Source: Tetraselmis striata
Lineage: Eukaryota; Chlorophyta; Chlorodendrophyceae; Chlorodendrales; Chlorodendraceae
Reading direction: 5' to 3'
Length of the DNA stretch: 64,000 nt
NCBI GenBank assembly: GCA_006384855.1
Contig: VCJN01003190.1
Span: forward strand, 1 to 64,000
A program made the translations under genes and the position numbers. Positions within the stretch are counted from its first letter, which is position 1; each line of letters starts with the position of its first letter. Shown piece after piece: positions 9,912 to 22,600 of this stretch. The notes below the pieces were generated by a model. It was not told where the DNA came from and ran no database searches. It worked only from the letters and a program-made list of their open reading frames with translations.

Positions 9912-11560
9912 GATTCATGCAGCCCCGCATACTAAATGGTTTGCAGCCATCTAGGCAATCAAAGCATGCTTAAAGGCAGCATCTGCGGTGCAGCGCTGCA
10001 GCAATCTGCGGCGTGCCGCCAGCAAATATAACGTATTATCCCTACTGCCCTGCAATCTGTATGGTATCGACAAGCAATGGCGTATTCATATCCCTTCTAT
10101 GCCATGCAGCCCCGCATACTAATAAATGGTTTGCAGCCATCCAGGCAATTGAAGCATGCCTAAAGGCAGCATCTGCGGTGCAGCGCTGCAGCAATCTGCG
10201 GCGTGCCGCCAGCAAATATAACGTATTAGCCCTACTGCCTTGCAGTCCGTATAGTATCGTCAAGTAGGTGCGTGTTCATATCCCTTCTATGCCATACAGC
10301 CCCGCATACTAATAAATGGTTTGCAGCCATCCAGTCAATTAAAACATGCCTTAAGGCAGCATCTGCGGTGCAGCGCTTCAGCAATCTGCGGCGTGCCGCC
10401 AGCAAATATCAGGCATTAGCCCTACTGCCTTGCAGTCCGTATAGTATCGTCAAGCCGTTGCGTGTTCATATCCCTTTCATGCCATGCAGCCCCGCATACG
10501 AAATGGTTTGCAGCCATGTAGGCAAATGGCTGCAGCAATCTGCGGCGTGCCGCCAGCAAATATGAGGTATTAGCCCTACTGCCTTGCAGTCCGTATAGTA
10601 TCGTCAAGCCGGTGCGTGTTCACATCCCTTTCATGCCATGCAGCCCCGCATACTAGTAAATGGTTTGCAGCAATCTAGACAATTGAAGCATGCCTTAAGG
10701 CAGCATCTGCGGTGCAGCGCTGCAGCAATCTGCGGCGTGCCGCCAGCAAATATCAAGTATTAGCCCTACTGCCTTGCAATCTGCATAGTATCGTCAAGTA
10801 GGTGCGTGTTCATATCCCTTCTATGCCATGCAGCCCCGCATACTAATAAATGGTTTGCAGCCATCCAGACAATTAAAACATGCCTTGAGGCAGCATCTGC
10901 GGTGCAGCGCTTCAGCAATCTGCGGCGTGCCGCCAGCAAATATCAGGCATTAGCCCTACTGCCTTGCAGTCCGTATAGTATCGTCAAGCCGGTGCGTGTT
11001 CATATCCCTTTCATGCCATGCAGCCCCGCATACGAAATGGTTTGCAGCCATGTAGGCAAATGGCTGCAGCAATCTGCGGCGTGCCGCCAGCAAATATGAG
11101 GTATTAGCCCTACTGCCTTGCAGTCTGTATAGTATCGTCAAGCCGGTGCGTGTTCACATCTCTTCTATGCCATGCAGCCCCGCATACTAATAAATGGTTT
11201 GCAGCCATCTAGACAATTGAAGCATGCCTTAAGGCAGCATCTGCGGTGCAGCGCTGCAGCAATCTGCGGCGTGCCGCCAGCAAATATCAGGCATTAGCCC
11301 TATACTGCCTTGCAATCTGCATAGTATCGTCAAGCAGGTGCGTGTTCATATCCCTTCTATGCCATGCAGCCCCGCATACGAAATGGTTTGCAGCCATCTA
11401 GGCAATAGAAGCATGCCTAAAGGCAGCATCTGCGGTGCAGCGCTGCAGCAATCTGCGGCGTGCCGCGAGCAAATATCAGGCATTAGTGGTACTGCCTTGC
11501 AATCTGTATGGTATTGTAAAGCATATGGGCAATTAAATCCCCTTTTTGTCATAAAAATCC
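9912..11560. repeat. About 185-bp tandem minisatellite, right arm
   Basis: Inverted counterpart of 190-1300, with about nine units. Two shortened units (about 10500-10560 and 11035-11095) carry the same internal deletion as the single shortened unit of the left arm. This suggests that a block of about 534 bp was duplicated in this arm only. Confidence 0.9.
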
Positions 11561-11937
11561 TCATACTGGAAGGTTGCCGAGCCGGCTCTTTACCCCCCAC
11601 CGTCTTGGTCGACGACCGCTACTACCAGGTCGTAGCGGCGCCGCGTCAGGCTGGCGGGTCCTCTAAGCCCGCATCTCAACCACCGCCACCGGGGTCCGGC
11701 GGAGATGGCTCCCAAAACGGCGCTGCAGCAGGTCTCTTGATAGAGCTTCGAGCAGCTCCGTCCCTCCCCCGAGCAGGCTTGATCCCTCGGAGACTGCCAA
11801 GCCGCCGAGTGAGCCTCAGCCTTCGAGTGCGACGAAGCGCCCGCACGGTGCGTTGAGCACGGGAGGCAAGACCAGCTTGTCGCCCATTAAGCTGCGCAAA
11901 AAGCATTCCAAGAAGCGTGGGCCGACTCCTCCTTCAA

Positions 11938-12741
11938 GATGGCGATAGAGTTGGAGGACGACGACCCCTTCTAGACGCCTAAGCCGAAACGCGAAGCCAC
12001 GTCAAGCCGTTAGGCGCCTTCGGGTGCCGCTGGTGGGAGTCGCAGGGCCACATCTTCCCGTGGCGGTGCCGCATCTCCGCCTCCCCGACCCGCATTTCCA
12101 CCTATGGAGGCAAGAGCAGCAGCTTGTAGCCCAATAAGCTGCGCAAGAAGCATTCCAAGAAGCGTGGGCCGACTCCTCCTTTAAGATGGCGATAGAGTTG
12201 GAGGACGACGACCCCTTCCAGGCGCCTAAGCCGAAACGCGAAGCCACGTCAAGCCGTCAGGCGCCTTCGGGTGCCGCTGGTGGGAGTCGCAGGGCCACAT
12301 CTTCCCGTGGCGGTGCCGCATCTCCGCCTCCCCGACCCGCATCTCCGCCTATGGAGGCAAAAGCAGCAGCTTGTCGTCCATTAAGCTGCGCAAGAAGCAT
12401 TCCAAGAAGCGTGGGCCGACTCCTCCTTTAAGATGGCGATAGAGTTGGAGGACGACGACCCCTTCCAGGCGCCTAAGCCGAAACGCGAAGCCCCGTCAAG
12501 CCGTCAGGCGCCTTCGGGTGCCGCTGGTGGGAGTCGCAGGGCCACATCTTCACGTGGCGGTGCCGCATCTCCGCCTCCCCGACCCGCATCTCCGCCTAAG
12601 GAGCCCTCATCTCGGGACGCGAAGCCCGCACCGCCGCCTGCGCCGACATCTCGCCCCAACGCCGCGTCGCTGTCAGCAGGGTTCAGAGGTAGCATCTCGT
12701 TGCGACGAACACAATCTCTGAGGTCGGCGATAGACTCGTAG
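11938..12741 (+). repeat. 247-bp tandem repeats with coding-like content
   Basis: Three units start at 11938, 12185 and 12432 with the same run atggcgatagagttggagg. Each encodes MAIELEDDDPFQAPKPKRE followed by Ser/Ala/Pro-rich sequence. The period is not a multiple of three, so the frame breaks at each junction, and the first unit also has an in-frame TAG after DDDPF. A protein-coding segment was probably duplicated after coding was lost. The last unit stays open to 12741. Confidence 0.7.
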
Positions 12742-12808
12742 GCCCGGGGCGTCTTCTCTGCGCGAGTGAGGCTCGATTTCCAGGCTCGAAACGCTTGAAA
12801 CGCAGAAG

Positions 12809-13689
12809 ACTGTCTATTTTTCTGAGAAATAATTTTGGAAGAACTGAGAAATATTAATTGAGAAATATTTTTTGGTATGAACTGAGAAATAATTTTGTAA
12901 GAACTGAGAAATATGAACTGAGAAATATTTTTTGGTATGAACTGAGAAATAATTTTGTAAGAAATCATTTTCTGAGAAATATTGTATCACTTACTGAGAA
13001 ATACGCAAAAATGCATTTTCATGAAAAACTTTCCGCAAAACAATTAATTTATTTGGGGTTCTAGAACATGATTTCAGCGCGCGAGTAAGTTATGCAAGCC
13101 AAATAAGTAGTCGCTACTCGCTACATGCGCTGTTACTCCGGGGGTAGCGAGTAGCGACTGCTACCAGCCCGCGACCTCCGCCCGCCGCCCGCCGCCCGCC
13201 ACCCCACCGCCGCCCGGTTCCGCCCGCTTCTCCCCCCCCCCCCCCCCCCAAACCGCGGAGCCCACAGACGGGGAGGTCACTGCGTGACAAGGGCGGTTGG
13301 CGACACCTGTGTCGTGGAGAGATCGAGTAGGCGGGAACCCTGGCGCAGGCGATGGCGGCGAGTGTGTGCGCTGTGCCGACGCGCTGTGCCGGCCCGCGCG
13401 GGGAATGGCGACGCCAACAATATAATACGGCCTTGTGTCCGCGCGCGCAGCCCAGGCGACTATGCGAAGTTTCGGGAAATATTTGCAAACTTTACATACA
13501 GCGTGTTAGCTAAAATAGTATATTTCTCAGATGATACATCCAGACCCGGACGCGCAGCGCCGTACTTGTAAGAACTGAGAAATAAATTTTAAATTTCTCG
13601 GAACAACGCCGCGAGTACGAGTACTGAGAAATAATTCAATATTTCTCAGTTCATACATACAGAATTATTTCTCAGAAAATAATTAATTG
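12809..13689. mobile_element. Putative 0.9-kb TIR element rich in CTGAGAAATA motifs
   Basis: A 10-bp direct repeat, aacgcagaag, lies at 12799-12808 and 13690-13699. About 10 bp inside each end is an inverted repeat ttttctgagaaataattytg, followed on both sides by a second motif gaactgagaaatat. The left end carries many further copies of ctgagaaata; the middle is GC-rich with an 18-bp C tract (13232-13249). No transposase frame is seen, so it would be non-autonomous. Boundaries were judged by eye. Confidence 0.45.
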
Positions 13690-13867
13690 AACGCAGAAGC
13701 CATGCCCTCGCGTCCGCAATCTTCCAAGGTGAGGCGGATAGTACTTTACGCGACTGAGGGCGCGAAGAGGACACGCCGATGTGCCATTTCTAATACTCTC
13801 GTATAGTATTGCATTGCACCTGAAATGTGACCGAAAAATGGGTACATATCCCAGCCTAAGCGGTCAC

Positions 13868-13925
13868 GTGGGGGGCACATTTTAGAGTCCAGGAATTGGA
13901 CCGTTTTGACTCAAAAATGTGCCCT
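13868..13925. repeat. Isolated piggyBac-type terminal repeat relic
   Basis: The run starting ggggggcacattttagagtc, followed by gttttgactcaaaaatgtgc, has the same plan as the 60-bp terminal repeat at 4251-4310. It is diverged and lacks a TTAA in front. The next bases (cgggcgcaccgctgg) do not identify a gene. Confidence 0.4.
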
Positions 13926-16606
13926 GTACCCAACGGGCGCACCGCTGGTAGGTCGTCAATGGCGCCTTGAGGCAACCTGCGAGTGAAGTCGCCCAGTTGC
14001 GCTGTCGTAGTGTCGTCAGGTATGGCGGTTGTATCTCCGACTTAGATTGCTCTTCCGAGTCGCCGTCGTCGTAAATCGCCTTCATCACCTGCTCCCTAGC
14101 CGCCGGGTCTGAGTCCTCGTTATCCCATCTCCAATAACTGGCGACCTTGACGTTGGATGATACACACGGGTGGCTATCACATGGCGGCGGTAGGCCGATG
14201 GCAGGTGTAACGGGACGTCTTGGAGGGCAGCGGAAAGGGGTGGAAGGGGGGGAGACAACATGGCCGAGAAAGCTCCCCGTGTCCCGAACATCTTGGTTAT
14301 GACAGCGTCCACGTGAAGCTCGGCATTAATCTCCTCCGTTGCCATGCTTGCTGCCATGCCACCGCCGTCAAACGACAGCACCGACCGTCCCTCCCCACCG
14401 CTGGGTAGTGCGGGGCTCGCCGATTCGTTTCGGGGAGACAAGAGCGGTGGAGAGGGCGGCGGGGGCGACGGCGGCGGCGACGTTATCGATTAACCCGGCT
14501 CGCCCCGCCGCGCGCGTTTCGGTCTGATTGGGTCCGGACGGAGTAGAGGGGTGACGGCCGTACAGTGCAGCAGCTACATACCGCGGGGGCGCCATCACCA
14601 CCGGCAACGACATGCGCGGCGTGGACAGAGGCGGCTGGGCGCACGCCTCCGTCTATGTGCTTGTCGTAGAACATAGTCTTCGTGAAATAGGCGTCACACG
14701 CGCATCAACGCATTCTCTGGGTCACCTCTTCCCAAATCCCCTCGGCAGCGGTCAAGCCCTCCCTGCCCTCGTTCAGGAATACGGCGCTTGGAGTTGCGAC
14801 GCCCCATGGCGCACCACTCCTCCGGCGGCTCGCAGCGGCGGGGTTTGGTAGGGGCTAGTCACAAGCGCTCCGGCGCTGCTGCAACGCACGGTAAAGTGTC
14901 CGCGGGGCTTACAGAAATTTAGCCGGCGTACGGTACCATTGGTCGTTGCGTCGTCACGGAGCTTGTGAGGCGTTAAAGTACATTGTGTCGAAAGTCCCAA
15001 CGATTTCGGGTAGCCGCGCGATGCGCAATGGGGGTCCAATGCACTATGGGGATGGCACAACATGCTATTGGTAGCATATTACGGAACGCGGGGGAGCCAG
15101 GCACGCCATTGCAACTGCCGAGCCTAGCAGAAAAGTGGCGATGACACGGTAGATACGGCGATTACACGCCCATTCCCTGGGAGAATCGCGATTACGGGCC
15201 ATTACGGTAAATTTACGAGACAGTCCGGGAGGCTAGTGCGCATGCATACAAGAGCTGGCCAATTTTCTGCCAGTTGCGTGTTTGCATGTGGCTAGCTTTT
15301 GCGAGCTCCACCAAGAAAGCCTCAGCTTACGGGACCATCGAGCCGAACTCGGACACGGCGAAGGGGACAAAGCGAAGCATGCTTGCGGCGTTTCGGGCAC
15401 TCGTCATACTTCTGGATTTTGTGTCATACCAAGTTGTGCAATTTCCCACTACACCCTTTTTCGAAAAAAAACGTGGTACCGCCATGTTATGCCTACACAG
15501 GTCATATTTATACCATGTTCTGCAATTTCCCCTATCTTATTCCGGCCGCCCGCACGATCTAATAATTCCGCAGAAGCTTTAGTCGCACATGCGTACGTGT
15601 AGCAGCGACGATAGCCGATAGGTCCGCCTCATCTTCTATACAACTACAGCGCGACACTGTATCTGACACTGTATCGTGGTTCCCTTGGCTCCTTCTTGGT
15701 TCTTGGCTCCCTGTCCTCCTGCTCGACCTTGGTTTCAGGCTTATCTCTCTCTTTGCTGGCAACCTTTCATAGTTGCTGTTAGTTCTGTTTGTAGTGCGCT
15801 TTTTTTGAAAGCCATTAGGTAATAAAAAAAGCTGTATACCTGACACGATTCTTGATGTAACTGTGTACCTTGGTACCCGGAAGGTACCGTGAGATACGCG
15901 TAAGACGCGATTCTTACTGGAGCGACCATGTGACTGGGAGGCCCCGACTCCGCCGGCCGCTGCGCGCGTGCGCGCCGCTGTTCATCATGGGAATAGGCGC
16001 GGCCGCGGCCACCTATCGCACAGGCCGCACATGTCATCCGTGTTCGTCACTTTCGTCCGAAGGCGAGTGCAAGCAACCCCACAGGCTAAACAGGGGCGTA
16101 ACCACGCGGGAGCCTGGAAGCTCCGTGAGCACAGTCCACTTCAAACCAGGACAGCGAGCTCGGAGGGGGTGCGGCACAACGAGCTACCGGCCAGCACTGA
16201 GCGAAGACGGGCGACATGGCAGATGTCAGGCAAGGGCATGTACAACCAGCAGGCGGCATAGCCTTGGTACCGCGAATATATTACCCCCCTCTCGACATAT
16301 CACCTATCAAGGCCGCCATCCTGGCTATCTCCCGCCACTACGCGGCGAGGTTTCGCGTCCAGTCCTTGCCGTGGTGTGCCCGAAGTCGGCATGTGGTTTA
16401 GGCATGCGTAGCACAGACACCCGCATTCATGTCGCATGTGGGGACTGTGATGCACGGCTTCGCTTTGACATATTTGTCAGCTGGGGAAGGTGTTCGCTCC
16501 GGTTGTTACACCCTTTCCTGCACAACTCCGTCACAGTTAATGTTCTGCCAACCCTCTTCTGCAGTGTCTGCAAACTGTTGTACTTACTGGTCACCCCCTG
16601 TTCCAC
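13926..16606. other. Long stretch without a supported gene
   Basis: The longest open frames here (minus strand 14085-14441, plus strand 15870-16742) show no domain and no splice-consistent partners. The run agttctgtttgtagtgcgct at about 15778 recurs at about 26699, marking a small dispersed repeat. The last few hundred bases should contain the CFAP43 promoter and 5' UTR, but I can point to no motif. Confidence 0.5.
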
Positions 16607-19600
16607 ATGCTGGACAGCGCTGCGCTTGGCTACGGCGGCGGCGCACTGGCCTGGTCATCATCGGATGAGTACGCGACTCTTTGCGGGAACTCTATCCGCA
16701 TCTCGAGCCTGGAAAAAGAGACACAGGTATGCTCCTAAATAAATTCCAGATTTGGGAACGTCACGCCCTGTATAGTTAGGCTTGTTAAATGGACATATTC
16801 TGACAAATGGGTGTTGCTCCATGGATTTTGCCGCAGCGAGTGATCATCGGCGCTGGCAAGGGAATCGCATGTTTTGCTGTGAATGCTCACCACGGGCTGG
16901 TGGCGTATGCAGAGAAGGTATGCGTTTTGTTTGCACTTGACGATCAGCAACGTAGAGCGTAAATGGTGCGCGAGTCTGTGCTCATGGTTTCTCATGCCAT
17001 TTCCTGCGCTGCTTGTTGGCAGACTTTGTCACCGAAGGTCCACATTCATAAACTTGATGGCGAGTTCTCCGAGGTGGCTGTACTGCAAGGAGTCGCAGAA
17101 TTGGAAGTCACTGCAATGGCCTTTTCTGCCAATGGAAAGGAGCTAGTAACTGTTGCTAGCGAGCCAGACCTCAGATTACAAGTATGGGAGTGGCACAAGG
17201 TGCGGCAGTGTCTGAGATTGCTGTACTCGTTCACCATGCCGTCAATAGAGGAAGCTGTTAATTACTCAGAGGCGATTGTTGAGCATGCAGGGGTCCCTCC
17301 TAGCTCAAAGCACGGTAGGCCGCAAGGTTGCCAACGCCAGCTTTCATCCATACTCCAGCACACGCCTGTGCACAAGCGGCGATGGTGAAATGCTTCTATG
17401 GACCACGGAAGAGGTATCTAGCTAATTTGTTGGATTGATGCTTTACTTGCATAGTGGACCCTGGCTTGTGTTTCTCAGTAGGCATCAGCAGCAAATAATT
17501 TCGATGCCCCATATCACTGCGATGCAATCTGCTGAGAAACTACCGCGCCGTTTCTAATGCTCTTGTGTTCTGGTTGCAGCAAAATGGCACAATGCAGCTG
17601 GTGAAGCTTGAGGTGGCACTGCACAGTCTGGCCCCTCATGCTCACGTGTGGTCCCCTATGGTATGCTCTCACCCCTATCAGTGTTGTACCTGATTGGGGC
17701 CGACACGGGACATGCTACCCTTCTCGCCCCTTTCTGTCGGAGCTTGCTTCCCGTTCGCCGTCCCACCATATTGGAACCGAGAGTCGATATATATTTGGAA
17801 GACCTGACTCCGCAGAATGCCGCACAGGGTGATAGCATTTATACTGGCTGCCTGGCCGGCGAGTTACTGCTGCTGAATGCAGCATCCGGTGAACCTATTC
17901 TGTCGCGGCCAACGCCAGACCAGGAACTATCTGCTGTCATGGCTACTCTGTCAGCCAGCCATCCTTCAGCGGTAAGATCCTCTGCCAAGTCATCTTGTGG
18001 AATTTTCAAATTACTACGACTATAACATGTATCCTCTTGCTCACCTATGTTTGGTGCACCGCAGATTCTATCACTTGCCGTCAATCGCGAAGCAGTAGTG
18101 GCGGCAGGAGAATGCTCTGCGGTTTGTTGGTGGTTGCATCCAACAGGTTCCGCCGCTCGACTCATCTTGCATATTCTTCGCGTGTGCTGTCTCTGTGCCC
18201 CACCCCCCCCCTCTCATCTACCCCCTTCTCCGTTGCAAAACTGTCATTTATTCCGTTTGTAATGTGCAATCCCTGCGCCCTGAAGAGCTTGGTGGCCCTC
18301 TGGGGGAGCGCAACGATGTGGAGTGCGGAGTTCGTGGAATACCAGCCCTTGGGATGGGTGGGCCTCATTTCAATCAGGTGTTGGCAGGGAGCAGTGATGC
18401 ATCGGTGCATCTAATGGAAATTCCACCAGCAGGTACGGGTACAGCTGCCTATTATCGTGGAGTTTCAAGACATTAATGTTTCTGTCCAAATAGAAGAAAG
18501 TATGTGACTGGAGAGTGGAGTGGCCTGCTGCTCCTAATTTTGATATATAACTTGCAGGCGGTGGCGAGGCAGAGGCAGAAGTTGTTGCCGAGTATCACTT
18601 GGGGCGTGTCACCGCCGCTGCTGCCCTGAGCGATGGCGAACACTTCGTCACCTCTGGTGAGGACGGCACTCTGCGAGTATGGAGTATTGAAAACCACAGG
18701 TTTGAAAAGATGCTCCAGCTGCTGTGTTCAGTGATCTCGAGTTCAAGTCGCCTGCGTTGACATATGGCTTGGGCACGACGTTACTGTATCGATGCGGCTC
18801 ACCACGCTGTTCCCTACATGCAGGTTGCATTCAAAGCGACAGTTTGGTACCATCCACCGGGCTTTAGCCACCAATGAACACACAAGATGCCTGGCCATGG
18901 GCTCGGAGAAGGGCATTCTGCGGTAGACACCCACTACCCAGCAGTAGTTCACTTGTCAATGGATGTCTTAGCTTGACGAGTGACAATCATATTTTGGATC
19001 ATCTGCAGAGTAATCAATACCAGTGACCTTGACAACTTGCCAGCAACATTCTGCTCAAAACTGCACACCGAGGTCAGTTGCCATCACAAGCCCCTTTTCA
19101 GCAGCCTCTTGCCTCCTGTGTTCAGAACTGGGCGAGAGGCAGAGGGGAGGGGGGGGGGGGGGGGGGGGGGGGCGCTGAAATTGACATTTGGCAACTGCGC
19201 AGGCTATTGAGGCGGTAAACTTTTCACCCAATGCATCAATGCTGCTGTCCTACTCTGCTGATCATCGGATGTTCTTCTGCACTGTCGTTGGGAGGTATGA
19301 TGAACCCTTTCTTCTTGCCTCAATTTCTGCCCCCAACATTTTGAACCCAATGTTGATATTGTTTGTCTCTTTGCTTTGCAGTGTAGTCCGTGTGCTTGGT
19401 TTCTTGAAGGTTCCGGGCCCCGGTCCGCTGCTGAAAGTGTCATGGGCCGGTAAAAGCGACGAGGACTCCATGGTGGTTGCCAGGTGCAACGCCATGCCCC
19501 TATCTTACTATTACACTCTTGTCTACTATTGTCAGTGGCTCTGTTGTGTACGTCATGCGACTGACCCCCCACCCCCTCCTCTCCCCCCAAACAACCACTC

Positions 19601-22600
19601 CGCCCCGCTGCAGCATGGGTACAGGGGAGCTGCTTGGTGTTTCGCCGCCACATCCCGGCACGATTGTCCCCAGGACTTTGGAAATTGGGCACAGGGACTA
19701 CACAACAAGGCGTGTAAAGATAGACACGGTTGCTGTTGAGGTACATTCACATTTGCCCCCCCCCCCCCCCCCCCCCCCCCCCAACACATGCACAGACTCG
19801 CTCACGCACACACGCGTGCGCACACACAGACACACACACAGACACACACAGACACACACAGACACACACACAGACACACACAGACACACACAGACACACA
19901 GACACACACACACACACACACAGATACAAACATTATCCTTGACACATTTATCTGCGCTCACTCTCTTTCGCCCACACTCGCCAAGCACACATGATCTAAT
20001 TCAATATTGATACAGACTCCTGTCGGGCGCTCTCCATCCAAGTTTCATGTTGGCAAAACATGTGACATGTTGCTTTGGCCAGGCTCTCCACAGTGGTTCA
20101 GAAGCTTTAGATGTAGACTTACTCAGCCTTTCTTTGTGGGGCATCACAGCTTGTGGCGCTTGCAGGTGGCGATGCCCCTGTCGCTATTTGCTACGGAGCG
20201 GACCGCAAGCTGAGGCGCTTTCAGCTGAAGAAAGAAGCACCCTTCTGGGGGGGGCTGGCGGGTCGCACTGTCCAGCCCGATGCCCGGATGTCGCTTCCTT
20301 CTAAGCCACTTGGCGCAATAAGTGCAGCGCGTGGAAATGGCTTTCTTGCGCTGGCTGGTCAAGATGGCACAGTTCAGGTGTCCCCATCCCCAGTCATTTC
20401 ATGTAATGAGGGGAGCATATCTAGCGGCAAGCATATCTGACTGGACCCACCCTGTACTGGCACTCTGTGTAGGTCCTATCTGCCGAGCTTGATGACGCAT
20501 CTGCTATCGTATCGGCGAGTTTACATGATTCCTTTGTGGGCGGGGCATCAGTTGTTGCATTCAGTCTCACCGGTAGGCTCCCTGCAACTTCTGCATGTCA
20601 GACTTGTCAATGCGATATCCTTCTGCTTGTGCTCCTAAACTATCCTTCACCGCGCATCCTCTGCCCAGGCTCTATATTGCTCAGCGGTGGCCTTGACGGC
20701 TCGGTCTTTATCTCAAAGGGCCTACCTGCTGAGATGACCATGCCAGCGCCTGTACTTCCTAAAGTTGGCGCCTCATTCGACCTGGATACTCCAGACGATC
20801 TGCAGCAATTAGATGAGGTATCCTTGTGATTATGCCAATAATTCATGACACATGTGTGGTTTGCTTGGCTGGCTCAAAGTTTGTTGAGGCAACGCGCCTG
20901 AAATGCTCTGTGCCATCACCCATTTTTGCAGATCAAATTACGTGCCAAGAAAGAGGCAGACCGCCTGCACAAAGAAACAGAGGGCGACAGGCAGGCTGTG
21001 AGACAGGTGAGGCAAATGCCATTTACTGCGCGGAGACACTTAATCTGTGACAATTATACGAGTACGATATACTACAAGTTAGTACCTGTACAATGTGTAC
21101 CGCTACTAGTACAATGTGTACCTGTGACTACGGGTATATGTACTATATAAAGCTGCCATGTGGTAAGCGTTGTGATAAACCAATATCTGTGTATCGTAAA
21201 AACACTGTAGCCTCTCGCCTTTGCACCACCACTGCACACCACCTTTGTTCGTCTTTGAGTCTCAACTGCTGAGACTGTCGCAAATCCCATGCACGTCTTT
21301 TGTCCTATGCACGTCTCATACCCTGTGCACTTAGGTCATGAATGTCATGGATGTTGGGGCTAGCAGTTGAATACGCTTGATTGGTCTGCGCGCATTAATC
21401 GGTTGCAGGTACTGGGCTCTTTGCGCAAGATCTTCACAGAATGCCTGGAGCGTAATCAGAAAGCACCAGAGCTCGAGCGTCTTGGCCGGCAAGATTTCAT
21501 CGTTGACCAAGAGATGCATGCCAAACTGCTGGCTGAAGGGATGGAGAAGGTCGGGCATGTGCGTAAGGGGATTGAAAACGACACCCTGAAGATGAAGCTG
21601 CTGCGAGAGCGTGTACTAGCATGTACCCAGAAGATGCACGTCCGTGGGGCGACGCTGGTTGGCGTTAAGAACACCAACCTGGAAGTCTCTTCCTACCCAC
21701 TTCTGCCCTCAAACAGCGGGCCGGATGTGTGGAAGCTCAAGAAGGTTCTTGCCCCCCATCAGCTACAAATCAGACCTTACCGCAGTGTTTTTTTGCCATT
21801 CTTGCTATGGGCTGAGTTTCACGTGAATTGCTTGTGTTAGGCCATGATGCTTCGGCGGGTAGAGATGAAGGCACAGCGTCACTATTTTCACATTAACGGC
21901 GATCTTGCATACCGCTTGGAGCTGGATGCTGATGGTCAACCAACTCCGGATCGGCGCCTGGCACAGCTTGAGGTCTTCCTCACGCTCAGCATTGCATGTT
22001 GTGTGATATGTAGCACAGCGGCAATGAGGGTAGGTGGCCTGACTAGCTGTTAACATGATGCGTTCTGAACACCAGGCTCAAGACGAGGAGCTACTCACCG
22101 ATGCTGCTACCGGTGCTGCAACGGACAGCAAAGACGTCAACGACCTCATGTACAGCCCTCTGGACTTGTACTGCAGTACCCGTAAGGTAATTCAGGCACT
22201 CATCATCCAGAACCAGATTCGTACTGCAAAGGAGGCATTCAACAAGGAGTTCCTTGCCATGGTTGATCGCAAGCACAAGGACACCGACCGTCTTGCCGAT
22301 TATAATGCCCGGATTGAGGAGAGAACCCGCGAGCTGCTCAAGGTTCGCCGCCCTTATCACTTCCTCTCATTGCTTACACACAATCCGACCGAATAGGTCA
22401 CATGTGCTGAACTCGGCTGTGTATGAGTCATCCCGAATCACGCAGAGAGAAGCCAGAGTTATCCTCGTGCACTGATGTGCAATAATGCACTGTGAGCGCC
22501 CGATGTCTGCTCAGCTACCACCACATGCTTGTTTCTCTTTGCAGATCTCACCAGATGGGGAGGCTCTCATCGAAGAGCTAGGTGGTGGGTTCCACCCAGT

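Larger units (their letters stand above)
6996..11756. repeat. Right arm of giant imperfect palindrome
   Basis: Inverted counterpart of 1-4310. It is about 450 bp longer: it has roughly three extra units of the 185-bp minisatellite but only six units of the 30-bp minisatellite against nine in the left arm. Scattered single-base differences also exist between the arms. Such independent changes argue for two real copies rather than a single sequence reported twice. Confidence 0.93.

Noticed and set aside
1-11756. Palindrome as a simple assembly fold-back artefact
   Set aside because: The arms differ in repeat copy number and at scattered bases, and the centre is a non-mirrored 2.7 kb with a TTAA on each side. 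Only long reads can settle it, but an artefact is the less likely reading.
15870-16742. 290-codon ORF overlapping the first CFAP43 exon
   Set aside because: It runs out of frame through the CFAP43 exon, has no domain and follows base composition.
19698-20010. ORFs of Thr/His or Val/Cys repeats
   Set aside because: They are translations of the CA/GACA microsatellite inside CFAP43 intron 14.
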